Source: DASWVC01 sp036401335 (GTDB taxonomy: Bacteria; Verrucomicrobiota; Verrucomicrobiia; Chthoniobacterales; JAFAMB01). Taken from it: 24,106 bases of DNA. The notes beneath the pieces were generated by a model. It was not told the DNA's origin. It made no database searches and was given only the letters and a program-made list of their open reading frames with translations. The DNA lies in NCBI GenBank assembly GCA_036401335.1, contig DASWVC010000408.1:1-24106 (forward strand), in the 5' to 3' direction. A program made the translations under genes and the position numbers. Positions within the stretch are counted from its first letter, which is position 1; each line of letters begins with the position of its first letter. Below, in pieces: positions 15,303 to 22,122 of the stretch.

Positions 15303-16163
15303 TTAGCGGGCGACGGTGGTTTCGTAGTTGCGCTCGGATTCCCGCGTGGCCCTGCTCGGCTCGTTAAGCTGGACTTGATACACCAAACGTTTGATGAACA
15401 TGGGAACGAACGCAACCAGCGTCATGACCAGGTTTACCAATGCGCCCGGCACGACACGGGCACGGTCGCGGGCCACGCCGTTCAACGCATCGCGCACCAC
15501 ATCCTGCACGGGTACCAGAAAGGCTTCCGGTGCTTTTGCTTCACTTCCGGTCGTCCGGTGCGCCACGTCTGAAAATTCCGTCAGGACCGGCCCTGGACAA
15601 AGGGTGGTAACCGAAATGTTCACGCCGCGCAGTTCCGCCCGTAACGCTTCGCTGAAGCTCGTGACGTAAGCCTTAGTCGCGGCGTACACGCCCATATTAG
15701 GCACCGGAAGAAAGCTTGCCACCGAGCTCACGTTCAGAATCGCACCGCAACCTGCTTTCTGCATTCGGGGCAAAATCCGGTAAGTCAGGTACGTGAGTGC
15801 GTAGACATTGACGCGGAGCATAGCTTCGATCCGGTCCCACTGGCCGTCGACAAACGGCCCTTGATCGCCGAGGCCGGCATTGTTAACCAGCAAGTCAATG
15901 GCCAAACCGCTCTCGTCAAGCCAATCGGCAAACCGCTTCAAATCGGCTTCATTACCGAGGTCAACCGGCCGACTGAAAAGTTCCAGGTCAGGATTGATGA
16001 CCTTCAGCTCAAGCGCGAGTGTTTCCAAGCGTTCATGACGACGAGCAACGAGGACCATCGTGCTCACCACCGGGGCAAGCTGCCTCGCAAACTCCCGCCC
16101 AAGCCCGGCCGAAGCGCCGGTAATCAGGACGGTGCACTCGGCGAAGTAGCTGATGCTGCTCAT
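15303..16163 (-). CDS. Classical short-chain dehydrogenase/reductase
   Basis: A 286-residue classical SDR. The cofactor motif TGASAGLG is at 15-22, NNAG at 94-97, and the catalytic Ser147, Tyr160 and Lys164 (YAATK) are in the expected places. Arg41 after the second strand suggests NADP. The C terminus has a hydrophobic stretch (LVNLVMTLVAFVPMFI) as found in the DltE/YqjQ-like branch, which may anchor it to the membrane. Typical substrates are alcohols or ketones of lipids or small metabolites; none can be named. AGGGA lies five bases before the ATG. It is the first gene of the minus-strand operon leading to the TMEM14-like and GH75-like genes. Confidence 0.93.
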   Translation of the reverse strand: MSSISYFAECTVLITGASAGLGREFARQLAPVVSTMVLVARRHERLETLALELKVINPDLELFSRPVDLGNEADLKRFADWLDESGLAIDLLVNNAGLGDQGPFVDGQWDRIEAMLRVNVYALTYLTYRILPRMQKAGCGAILNVSSVASFLPVPNMGVYAATKAYVTSFSEALRAELRGVNISVTTLCPGPVLTEFSDVAHRTTGSEAKAPEAFLVPVQDVVRDALNGVARDRARVVPGALVNLVMTLVAFVPMFIKRLVYQVQLNEPSRATRESERNYETTVAR

Positions 16164-16267
16164 GCCGGTCCCTAACCCGGATTGCCGTGGCCGTCAACGC
16201 AGCCGCGCGCAGCTTTGTTCAGCGCAATGCACTGAAACCACTTTCATTTGTCAAACGATTCTTTTAT

Positions 16268-16585
16268 ATGTTTGGCGTGCGAGCCGGAGTAAAGGCTTTC
16301 GATGTCATCGGGGACGATCTTGCCATTTGTTGGGAGGATGGTTCGGAGAGTTACGTCCCGTTGCGCGAGTTGCGGCTTCGCTGCCCTTGCGCTGCCTGCG
16401 CTGGTGAGAAAGACCTGCTGGGCCGCGAGCACCGGCCGTCGCGGAATCTTACGGCTAAGAGTTTTATCCTGACGAAAGTGCAAAGGGTTGGGGGGTATGC
16501 GTTGCAGCCAAGTTGGGCCGATGGCCATCAAACGGGCCTCTACTCTTTCACCTACCTGCAGTCCTTGACGCAAGCAGCCGAATGA
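16268..16585 (+). CDS. DUF971 (gamma-butyrobetaine hydroxylase-like N-terminal domain) protein
   Basis: A 105-residue stand-alone DUF971 domain. The features are the strand pair DLAICWEDGSESYVPLREL, the Cys-rich LRCPCAACAGE motif and the closing YALQPSWADGHQTGLYSFTYL. In the animal enzymes this domain precedes the oxygenase and can bind zinc; bacterial stand-alone versions often lie near Fe-S or Mrp-type genes and their function is unknown. Start choice is uncertain: an in-frame GTG at 16187 would add 27 residues not typical of the family, but neither start has a visible ribosome-binding site. It is divergent from the SDR and overlaps the next gene by 4 bp. Confidence 0.85.
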   Translation: MFGVRAGVKAFDVIGDDLAICWEDGSESYVPLRELRLRCPCAACAGEKDLLGREHRPSRNLTAKSFILTKVQRVGGYALQPSWADGHQTGLYSFTYLQSLTQAAE

Positions 16586-17046
16586 GAACCGAAGTAAAAG
16601 CGGTGTTGCTCAGCGGTGCGCTCCTGGTTTGTGCTGCCGGCACGGTGGTAACGCGCGTCTGCCAGGACCGGTTTGAGGCGACCATGAAGCCCCGGGAGTT
16701 GTATCAGGTCATCCTTGCTCAGTACCGCGCCTGCCAGGCCGACGATTTTCGACAGGCATACCGGGAAGCTTCACAAGGTGCCCAACAGCACTTCACGATG
16801 GTGCAGTTTGCCAGCAAGGTCCGCCTGCAGTACAGCCGGATTAATCGACCGGAGGCAATCGATTTCGGCGAGATTTCACTCGAACGGCAGCGCGCTTACG
16901 TTCAAGTGTATTACACAGGTGGAACGCACGAAATCACGCCGGCCTTGTACACGCTGGTGTTTGAAAACGGGTCGTGGCATGTGGAGAATTTCGAGATTTA
17001 CGATACCTGGCCGGCCAATCGCAGGCTGGCGGGTACCCGCGTTTAG
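16582..17046 (+). CDS. Membrane-anchored DUF4864/NTF2-like protein
   Basis: A 154-residue protein: an N-terminal hydrophobic segment at about residues 6-24 (uncleaved anchor or signal peptide), then a domain starting MKPRELYQVILAQYRACQADDF. The pattern (helices, AYREASQGAQQHFTMVQFASKVRLQY, then strands RAYVQVYYTGGTHEITPALYTLVFENGSWHVENFEI) resembles the DUF4864/DUF4878 group of NTF2-like folds, which are small binding or catalytic pockets with unknown roles. The ATG at 16582 overlaps the DUF971 stop (ATGA), so the two are translationally coupled, which supports the start. Confidence 0.75.
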   Translation: MRTEVKAVLLSGALLVCAAGTVVTRVCQDRFEATMKPRELYQVILAQYRACQADDFRQAYREASQGAQQHFTMVQFASKVRLQYSRINRPEAIDFGEISLERQRAYVQVYYTGGTHEITPALYTLVFENGSWHVENFEIYDTWPANRRLAGTRV

Positions 17047-17071
17047 GTAACGCGGCTATGCCTTTTGCGGC

Positions 17072-17096
17072 GGGCCAACGTCCAGACCGGACGCCC
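17072..17096. terminator. Possible bulged hairpin between convergent genes
   Basis: GGGC-CAA-CGTCC and GGACGCCC can pair around an AGACC loop, 25 bases after the DUF4864 gene. The stem is bulged and no T-run follows. The rest of the 212-base convergent gap (17047-17258) shows nothing else. Confidence 0.3.
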
Positions 17097-17258
17097 TGCG
17101 GCTCCCCGGACTGGGCGCGAGGCTAGATCCCCCGGTGGAGCGTGTCCGTCACGCAGAGTAGCAACCTGCCAACACGCGGGACGGAGCGGGTGAACTTTCT
17201 ACGGTCTACGGGCGGGGATCTGGGGCAGCAAACGCCGCGGGTCAATCGATCCAGCTTT

Positions 17259-18272
17259 TCATCTCCCAAAGAACGTCTCCAGCTCTTGGGCCAGAGGCTC
17301 GGGTTTCTCGTCATAAACAAAGTGACCACACCCGGGAATAATTACCCCGTGCGCGTCGTCGGCCAGCCGCCTGGCATTTTCCAAGGTCATTCCCCCGAGG
17401 CCGTGGTCACCACCGACCGCCAGCACCGGGATGGTCAATCGGGAATTGGCACGGGCTTGGTTGTCTTTGGCGTCCTGCGCGAACGCGCGGTAGTAGCCGA
17501 ATCCTGCTGCCATCCCGTCCGGATTGCTATAGGAAGCGAGGTAATGGTCAATGTCGGCATCCGTCACACTTTCCTGCCGAAAGACGTATGGGCTTCGGAA
17601 CGCAAATGCCGTAAGGAACGTCTTCTCGCGCCCCCGGGTCAGCATCTCAGGGAAACGAGGCACGGCGAAAAAACCGAAGTGCCAGCTGCCACCGGCGGCC
17701 GGGTTCATCGCAGCCTCCAATCCGAAGCCAGGAACGCCGGTATCGATGAGCGCCAGCTTCCGCACAAAATCCGGGTGATCGGCCGCCAGCGCGTACCCGA
17801 CCGGGCCGCCCATGTCTTGCCCGGCAACGAACGCTTGAATGATCCCGAGTTGCTGCGCAAGTGCGTAAACGTCCGCCGCCACACTTTTTTTGGTGTAATC
17901 ACCGTCCTCGGGTCGCTCGCTCTCACCTAGTCCGCGCAGATCGGGTACGATCATGTGGTAGCGGTTGGCCAGCAGCCGCATCACCTTGCGCCAGCCATAC
18001 CATGTCTGCGGGTAGCCGTGCAGCAGGATCAACTCGGGTCCCTTGCCGCCTTCGACATAGTGCAGGCGCACCCCGTTGACCTCGGCAAAGTGGTCGTGGA
18101 ACCCGGCGGGTATCACCTGGGTCTGGCTCAGCTTGGATCCGGCGGCGAACATCGGAGGGCCACCTAGGAAGATCACCGCAACGATGATCAAAGCGAAGGA
18201 GTGCCGGGAGAAACCGGTTGTTTTACATTTGGAAAGAATTGTTCCAATCAGAGTATGTTTTTGCACAATCAT
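17259..18272 (-). CDS. Exported Cif-like epoxide hydrolase (alpha/beta hydrolase)
   Basis: A 337-residue alpha/beta hydrolase with a signal peptide (basic start, hydrophobic core at about 26-43, MFAAG). It has HGYP at 85-88 (oxyanion hole), nucleophile Asp153 in GQDMGG and catalytic His317 in GCGHF. In the cap, SWHFGFFA with His198 and FGYYRA with Tyr260 are 62 residues apart, exactly as His177 and Tyr239 in Pseudomonas aeruginosa Cif, where the His/Tyr pair replaces the usual two tyrosines. DNGVRLHYV-like and GCGH segments also match. Cif opens epoxides outside the cytoplasm and acts on host epoxy-lipids. The native substrate here is unknown. The gene is divergent from an AraC regulator, and a putative eight-codon leader peptide overlaps its start. 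Confidence 0.85.
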   Translation of the reverse strand: MIVQKHTLIGTILSKCKTTGFSRHSFALIIVAVIFLGGPPMFAAGSKLSQTQVIPAGFHDHFAEVNGVRLHYVEGGKGPELILLHGYPQTWYGWRKVMRLLANRYHMIVPDLRGLGESERPEDGDYTKKSVAADVYALAQQLGIIQAFVAGQDMGGPVGYALAADHPDFVRKLALIDTGVPGFGLEAAMNPAAGGSWHFGFFAVPRFPEMLTRGREKTFLTAFAFRSPYVFRQESVTDADIDHYLASYSNPDGMAAGFGYYRAFAQDAKDNQARANSRLTIPVLAVGGDHGLGGMTLENARRLADDAHGVIIPGCGHFVYDEKPEPLAQELETFFGR

Positions 18273-18295
18273 AAACCCATTTCACAGGTGTCCAC
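18269..18295 (-). CDS. Putative eight-codon leader peptide upstream of the Cif-like gene
   Basis: A GTG at 18295 reads M-D-T-C-E-M-G-L then TGA; the stop overlaps the ATG of the hydrolase (ATGA). An AAGGAG Shine-Dalgarno (18306-18311) lies ten bases before it, while no good site lies before the hydrolase ATG. Ribosomes could therefore load on the leader and re-initiate on the hydrolase. Short length makes this tentative. Confidence 0.3.
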   Translation of the reverse strand: MDTCEMGL

Positions 18296-18337
18296 CGGGG
18301 TCGCTCTCCTTCCTCGCGGCTTGCTTATCGAGAACCT

Positions 18338-18390
18338 AAAATATAAATCGAATCCGTATGTCAGATTCGACACGATTAGTTTGTCAGATT
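18338..18390. promoter_or_regulatory. Direct repeats and putative promoter between Cif-like and AraC genes
   Basis: TGTCAGATT occurs at 18359-18367 and again at 18382-18390, 23 bases apart. On the minus strand each copy contains CTGACA, close to a -35 box; the first is 15 bases before TATTTT (18338-18343), a possible -10 for the hydrolase gene. Tandem repeats about two helical turns apart are how AraC proteins often bind, so the neighbouring regulator may act here. Confidence 0.5.
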
Positions 18391-18466
18391 TCGTGGGCGG
18401 ATTTTGGGGGGTGAAAACGTGTCCAAGGCGGCTGGCAACTGGGATGGCCGGTGGAAGGCTCCTTCC

Positions 18467-19315
18467 ATGAACGATTTTCCCGGTGAACTCTGGACACCGA
18501 CATCCACCACTGATCTGAAATTGCGCGACCTGCGGGTCATGCATGGGGGGCCAGTTCCCATGCACCTGCCGGAACATGTGCACGCAGAGACCCAGGTAGA
18601 AGTCCATTTTCACCCCCTTCCGGGCTCTGCCAAGCGGCAGCAGGCGGATCATCCGCCCGCACTTGCTCCGGCACAGAGCGTAATCATCGCTCCAACGCAG
18701 CCGCACGTCGGCCGGTGGGAGCAGGGCAGCGAGGTGATCGTGCTCCTGGTGTCGGCCGATGCATTAGGCCGCGCCGCCGAGGAACTGCTCGTGCGCGATC
18801 GATTTGAGATCCTTAGCGCCACCTTGGCGCAGGCCCCGTTGTTGCAGCAATTGGCCGTCGAGATCCGCCGTGAGCTTGGATCGCCCTTCGGTGTCAGCCG
18901 GTTCTATCTGGAAAGCATCGGTCATCTGCTCTTTGGACACCTTCTGCGCCAGCACTCCACGCGAAGCCCCTGGCGCACGGAGAACGATGGCGCCATCCGG
19001 CGAAAGGGCTTCCGCCGGGCGGACGCGGTGATCGACGAGCACCTGGAGACCGGAGTCACCGTCGAGCTTTTGGCGCGCGAACTCGAGATGCAACCTCAGC
19101 GGCTCACCCGGTGGTTCAAGGCGACAACCGGGTACACTCCCTACCAATACGTGTCCCGCCGCCGACTCGAACAAGCCATGCGCCTGTTGTCCAACCGTCG
19201 GCTAGGGTTAGCCGAGATCGCGTTACGCCTCGGTTTTGCCAGCCAAAGCCATTTCACCGCCGTATTCCGGCGTGCCACGGCCTTAACGCCCAGCGCCTAC
19301 CGCCGCGCTCTGTGA
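18467..19315 (+). CDS. AraC-family transcriptional regulator
   Basis: A 282-residue AraC/XylS-type regulator. The C-terminal 85 residues hold the two helix-turn-helix units: VELLARELEMQPQRLTRWFK and LAEIALRLGFASQSHFTAVFRR, with the conserved TALTPSAYRR end. The N-terminal half is a cupin-like sensor (HLPEHVHAETQVEVHFHP, with several His residues). The ATG at 18467 has a GGAAGG ribosome-binding site eight bases before it, itself part of GGAAGG-CT-CCTTCC, which could hide the site in a hairpin. It is divergent from the Cif-like epoxide hydrolase with direct repeats between, so it likely regulates that gene; Pseudomonas uses a TetR-type repressor (CifR) for this task. The effector is unknown. 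Confidence 0.9.
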   Translation: MNDFPGELWTPTSTTDLKLRDLRVMHGGPVPMHLPEHVHAETQVEVHFHPLPGSAKRQQADHPPALAPAQSVIIAPTQPHVGRWEQGSEVIVLLVSADALGRAAEELLVRDRFEILSATLAQAPLLQQLAVEIRRELGSPFGVSRFYLESIGHLLFGHLLRQHSTRSPWRTENDGAIRRKGFRRADAVIDEHLETGVTVELLARELEMQPQRLTRWFKATTGYTPYQYVSRRRLEQAMRLLSNRRLGLAEIALRLGFASQSHFTAVFRRATALTPSAYRRAL

Positions 19316-19428
19316 GTTCCGCGCCCGGTGCGGCGTAGGCCGTGCAAGCCGGGCGTAAAAGCGGCGGGCTTCTCCCTCAGAACGCATCAGCCTGAAAGGC
19401 AATCAAAGCGCTGCCCAACCAAGAGGCG

Positions 19429-19695
19429 TTAGGCAAACGGCCCTGCCATGAGCAAAGGTAGATGGGAACGGCCTCCCCGGGAAGATCCCCTTGCCTCAAG
19501 GGCGGCCAGAATTCTCGCTTTAAGGTGCGGTGCCGGAAGCGTTTGTCTCGGGAGGTACGCCAAGTGTTCAACCACGACATCAAAAGCCTCCCGCGCAGAT
19601 TCCCAGTCTTGAAGGTGAAGGTATGATTTTTCGCCGTCGGATAATAGACCTAAACTGTCGAGTGCCAGGTATTCTTCCCGTTCGACCTGGGTCAT
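19429..19695 (-). CDS. Short anti-sigma-factor-like protein, without membrane anchor
   Basis: An 88-residue protein whose start overlaps the ECF sigma stop by 4 bp. It shows the alpha-helical anti-sigma pattern of RskA/ChrR-like proteins: YLALDSLGLLSDGEK at about 9-23, a middle helix WESAREAFDVVVEHLAYLP and APHLKARILAAL at 55-66, the segment that ends the sigma-binding domain. The zinc HxxxCxxC motif is missing. The protein stops about 20 residues later, where family members normally enter a transmembrane helix. It could be a genuinely soluble anti-sigma or a remnant of a longer one; another frame stays open below it (to 19377) without a membrane segment. Confidence 0.6.
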   Translation of the reverse strand: MTQVEREEYLALDSLGLLSDGEKSYLHLQDWESAREAFDVVVEHLAYLPRQTLPAPHLKARILAALEARGSSRGGRSHLPLLMAGPFA

Positions 19696-20270
19696 AAACG
19701 CGAAGCAATCAGCTCTTTGAGCTTAAGCATGCCTCGCCTGATCCTGGCTTTAACCGTTCCCAAAGGCTGGTTGAGTTCCTGCGCGATCTCATTCTGGGTC
19801 AGACCAGAAAAAAAGGCGAGTTCAATGGCTTCCCGCTGTTCCAGGGACAGTTGCAGCACAGCAGCACGGATAATGCGGCTTTTCTCGAGTGCATCCACTT
19901 CCTCAGAGGAATCCCGGGCCAGCACCTGGGTCAGCACCGTTGTTTCTTTCTCAACCTGGTCCTGCAATCGGTAGCGCCGTTGCGCGGACCGGAGCCGGTC
20001 GATCGCCTTATTCCGCGTCAGCGTCATCGCCCAGGTCAGGGGCTTGCCGCGCTCTGCGTTGTATAGTTGCGCCTTATCCCAGATCTGAATGAAGACATCT
20101 TGCAGCACGTCTTCCGCCTCACGCTGATCGTTCAGGATCTGTAAAGCGGCTGAGAAGAGCACGCCCGAAAAACGATCATAAAGTTCTTCGAAACTTTTTC
20201 GATTTCCTTGCCCCACCTGCTTCAACAACTCAATCTCTAGCTGTTGGTCAATGGAAGTGTCGCTTGCCAT
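19692..20270 (-). CDS. ECF sigma factor, SigK/RpoE-like
   Basis: A 192-residue extracytoplasmic-function sigma factor with region 2 (FEELYDRFSGVLFSAALQILND, AEDVLQDVFIQIWDKA, LTWAMTLTRNKAIDRLRS) and region 4 (QREAIELAFFSGLTQNEIAQELNQPLGTVKARIRRGMLKL). A typical variable linker lies between. The ATG at 20270 fits the family start; the frame is open to 20351 but the upstream residues are basic and low-complexity. A candidate ECF promoter lies just upstream (20304-20330), compatible with autoregulation. It is coupled to a short anti-sigma-like gene. The role, probably a stress response, cannot be fixed from the sequence. Confidence 0.93.
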   Translation of the reverse strand: MASDTSIDQQLEIELLKQVGQGNRKSFEELYDRFSGVLFSAALQILNDQREAEDVLQDVFIQIWDKAQLYNAERGKPLTWAMTLTRNKAIDRLRSAQRRYRLQDQVEKETTVLTQVLARDSSEEVDALEKSRIIRAAVLQLSLEQREAIELAFFSGLTQNEIAQELNQPLGTVKARIRRGMLKLKELIASRL

Positions 20271-20303
20271 CCGTTCGGATGTTTTCCTCTCGCCGCTAAC
20301 CCT

Positions 20304-20330
20304 AGACGAACCCTTTCGAATAGCAAGTTT
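20304..20330 (-). promoter_or_regulatory. Possible ECF-type promoter for the sigma factor
   Basis: On the minus strand AAACT is followed after 17 bases by CGTCT, close to the AAC/CGTC pattern of ECF-dependent promoters. The transcript would begin shortly before the ATG at 20270, which supports that start over 20351. This is a pattern match only. Confidence 0.35.
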
Positions 20331-20369
20331 GGGTGTCTCAGGCGACCACATTGGAAGAAGAACGTTGCG

Positions 20370-21644
20370 CTAAGCTGACAACAGGTTTTTCCTGGTCACC
20401 TCCACGGTTCGTTCCAGGTCAACGTTTGTATGCATGGAACACAGAAATCCGGCTTCAAACTGGGACGGGGCAAAATACACGCCGTCCTTGAGGCAACCGT
20501 GAAAAAATTTCCGGAACGCGGCGAGATCCGATCGTTTTGCATCGGCGACGTTCCAAACGGGGCCTTCGGAGAAATAGAGACAAAACATCGAGCCGATCCG
20601 GTGGTAGGTCAGCGGTCGGCCAGATTCTTTCAGCAGGCCACCCATTTCTTGTTCCATCCGGCATCCGATCGTTTCCAAACGGTTGTACCCGTCCGTACTT
20701 TCGAGGTGCCGGAGTTGAGCCAGGCCGGCAGCCATCGCCAAAGGATTGCCGGACAGGGTTCCGGCTTGGTAGACTGGGCCGTCTGGCGAGAGCCGGTCCA
20801 TGATGTCGGCACGCCCCCCGAAGGCGCCCACGGGCAACCCGCCGCCGATTACTTTGCCAAACGCCGTGAGGTCAGGCTGCACTCCGCACCGTCCTTGGAA
20901 ACCGGCCTTGCCCAGCCGAAAACCTGTCATAACCTCATCAAAAATCAGGAGCGCACCGTGCCGGGTGCAGAGTTCGCGAATCTTCTCCAGGTAACCTGGC
21001 CGCGGCAGGTACAGGCCGGCGTTGGCCGGCACCGGCTCCAGGATCACGGCTGCCAGTTGTTCTCCCTTTTCCGCAAACGCCGCCTCCAGCAGGGCCACGT
21101 CGTTGAACGGCAACGTAAGCGTAAGAGCGGCCAGCGCGGCTGGCACGCCCGCGCTGTCGGCATGACCGTGGGTCAAAGCGCCGCTGCCGGCTTTTACCAG
21201 CAATGAGTCAACGTGACCGTGGTAACAGCCGTCGAATTTAAGCAGGAGGTCACGACCCGTGTAGCCGCGCGCAAGTCGAACGCAGGACATGGTGGCTTCA
21301 GTTCCGCTGTTCACCATTCGCACCTTCTCAACCGAGGGCACCCACGTTGCAATCAGGCGCGCCATTTCCACTTCATACGGGTTCGGGATGCCGAAGCTGA
21401 GCCCATGACCGGCCGCTTCCCTCACCGCGTCAACAACCACGTCGGGTGCGTGGCCCAGGATCGCCGGCCCCCAGGTGCCGACGTAATCGATGTATTCCTT
21501 CCCGTCGACGTCCCAAAGGTGCGAGCCTTTCGCCCGTTGCACAAAAAAAGGATCCCCGCCGACGTTGCGGAAGGCACGAACCGGCGAATTAACCCCGCCT
21601 GGGATGAAGCGTTTGGCCTCAGCAAAAAGGGATGCGCTCGTCAT
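20370..21644 (-). CDS. hemL: Glutamate-1-semialdehyde 2,1-aminomutase
   Basis: A 424-residue PLP enzyme of the aminotransferase fold type I. It converts glutamate-1-semialdehyde to 5-aminolevulinate, the last step of the C5 route to tetrapyrroles. Signatures: RFIPGGVNSPVRAF, the GTEATM motif (114-119), FDGCYHGH (137-144), Asp236 in FDEVMTGFR and the PLP Schiff-base Lys264 in FGKVIGGGLPVGAFGG. Length is right for the family. The ATG at 21644 has AAGG eight to ten bases before it. The ECF sigma factor starts 99 bases after its stop, on the same strand; I see no reason to link them functionally. Upstream lies a repeat-rich noncoding region. Confidence 0.96.
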   Translation of the reverse strand: MTSASLFAEAKRFIPGGVNSPVRAFRNVGGDPFFVQRAKGSHLWDVDGKEYIDYVGTWGPAILGHAPDVVVDAVREAAGHGLSFGIPNPYEVEMARLIATWVPSVEKVRMVNSGTEATMSCVRLARGYTGRDLLLKFDGCYHGHVDSLLVKAGSGALTHGHADSAGVPAALAALTLTLPFNDVALLEAAFAEKGEQLAAVILEPVPANAGLYLPRPGYLEKIRELCTRHGALLIFDEVMTGFRLGKAGFQGRCGVQPDLTAFGKVIGGGLPVGAFGGRADIMDRLSPDGPVYQAGTLSGNPLAMAAGLAQLRHLESTDGYNRLETIGCRMEQEMGGLLKESGRPLTYHRIGSMFCLYFSEGPVWNVADAKRSDLAAFRKFFHGCLKDGVYFAPSQFEAGFLCSMHTNVDLERTVEVTRKNLLSA

Positions 21645-21703
21645 GCACGTACCTTACCTCAGGCGGAATGCACGTGGAAGAAAGTATCAGGGTGTCGCGC
21701 GGC

Positions 21704-22073
21704 GGCCCGGTAGGGTGGCGAGTCCCTTCGCCGCCGGGGCATGGGGGTAGCAACGCAGACCCCGTTGCATCCGCCTGGCAGGCGGGGTTGCCCCTACCTG
21801 CCGGCCTTCCGTTCCGGTCGGCGGGGAGAACCAACGCCCAAGCATCAACTTAAGGCGAAGGTGCGGTGCCCAAACGGCCTCCGATACGGGTTGTCCGACG
21901 TTCTTTCCGAGAAGCCGATCGGAGGAGCGGTCGGTCCCCGGGAGGCGCTTGAGGACGTCACGCAGTGACCCTGCCATACCGGGGATCGCGGAGGGACATC
22001 CGACCTGGCGGCCCATCCCCCTGCATCCATCCCGATACCCCGGCGGCGAAGGGACGCGCCGCCCTACCGGGCC
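21704..22073. repeat. 39-base inverted repeat pair
   Basis: The left arm 21704-21742 begins GGCCCGGTAGGGTGGCGAGT and ends GCCGGGGCAT. The complement of the right arm 22035-22073 matches it in 36 of 39 positions, with GGCCCGGTAGGGCGGCGCGT at the start. Each arm itself has a small inverted repeat (GGCGA-TCGCC in the left arm). They look like two copies, in opposite orientation, of one intergenic repeat. Confidence 0.75.
21935..21956 (-). repeat. Partial copy of the dispersed hairpin repeat, inverted
   Basis: The complement of 21936-21955 reads TCCTCAAGCGCCTCCCGGGG. It matches the right half of the repeats at 11182-11216 and 22916-22948 (TCCTCAAGCGCCCGGGG), with a CT insertion. Only half of the hairpin is present. 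Confidence 0.5.
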
Positions 22074-22122
22074 CCGGTCAGGCCCCCGCCCCAACGGCCC
22101 TTATCTTAGTGCCATCACACCG

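Larger units (their letters stand above)
21645..22122. other. Repeat-rich noncoding region upstream of hemL
   Basis: About 480 bases with no gene. It contains inverted 39-base repeats (21704-21742 and 22035-22073), a hairpin GCAACG-N7-CGTTGC near 21748-21766, the palindrome CCGCCTG-G-CAGGCGG near 21770-21784, an 8-bp inverted repeat CCTCCGAT/ATCGGAGG (21878-21885, 21918-21925), and a partial repeat copy at 21935-21956. Short open frames here look like repeat products. Confidence 0.6.

Noticed and set aside
16248..16269. TTGTCA and TTATAT as a promoter of the DUF971 gene
   Set aside because: The boxes are only 10 bases apart, too close for a sigma-70 promoter.
17142..17930. Plus-strand frame of 262 residues
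   Set aside because: Antisense to the Cif-like hydrolase; no domain or ribosome-binding site.
18269..18706. Minus-strand frame of 145 residues
   Set aside because: Antisense to the AraC gene; only its last eight codons, with their own ribosome-binding site, may be meaningful.
20430..21206. Plus-strand frame of 258 residues
   Set aside because: Antisense to hemL, which is certain.
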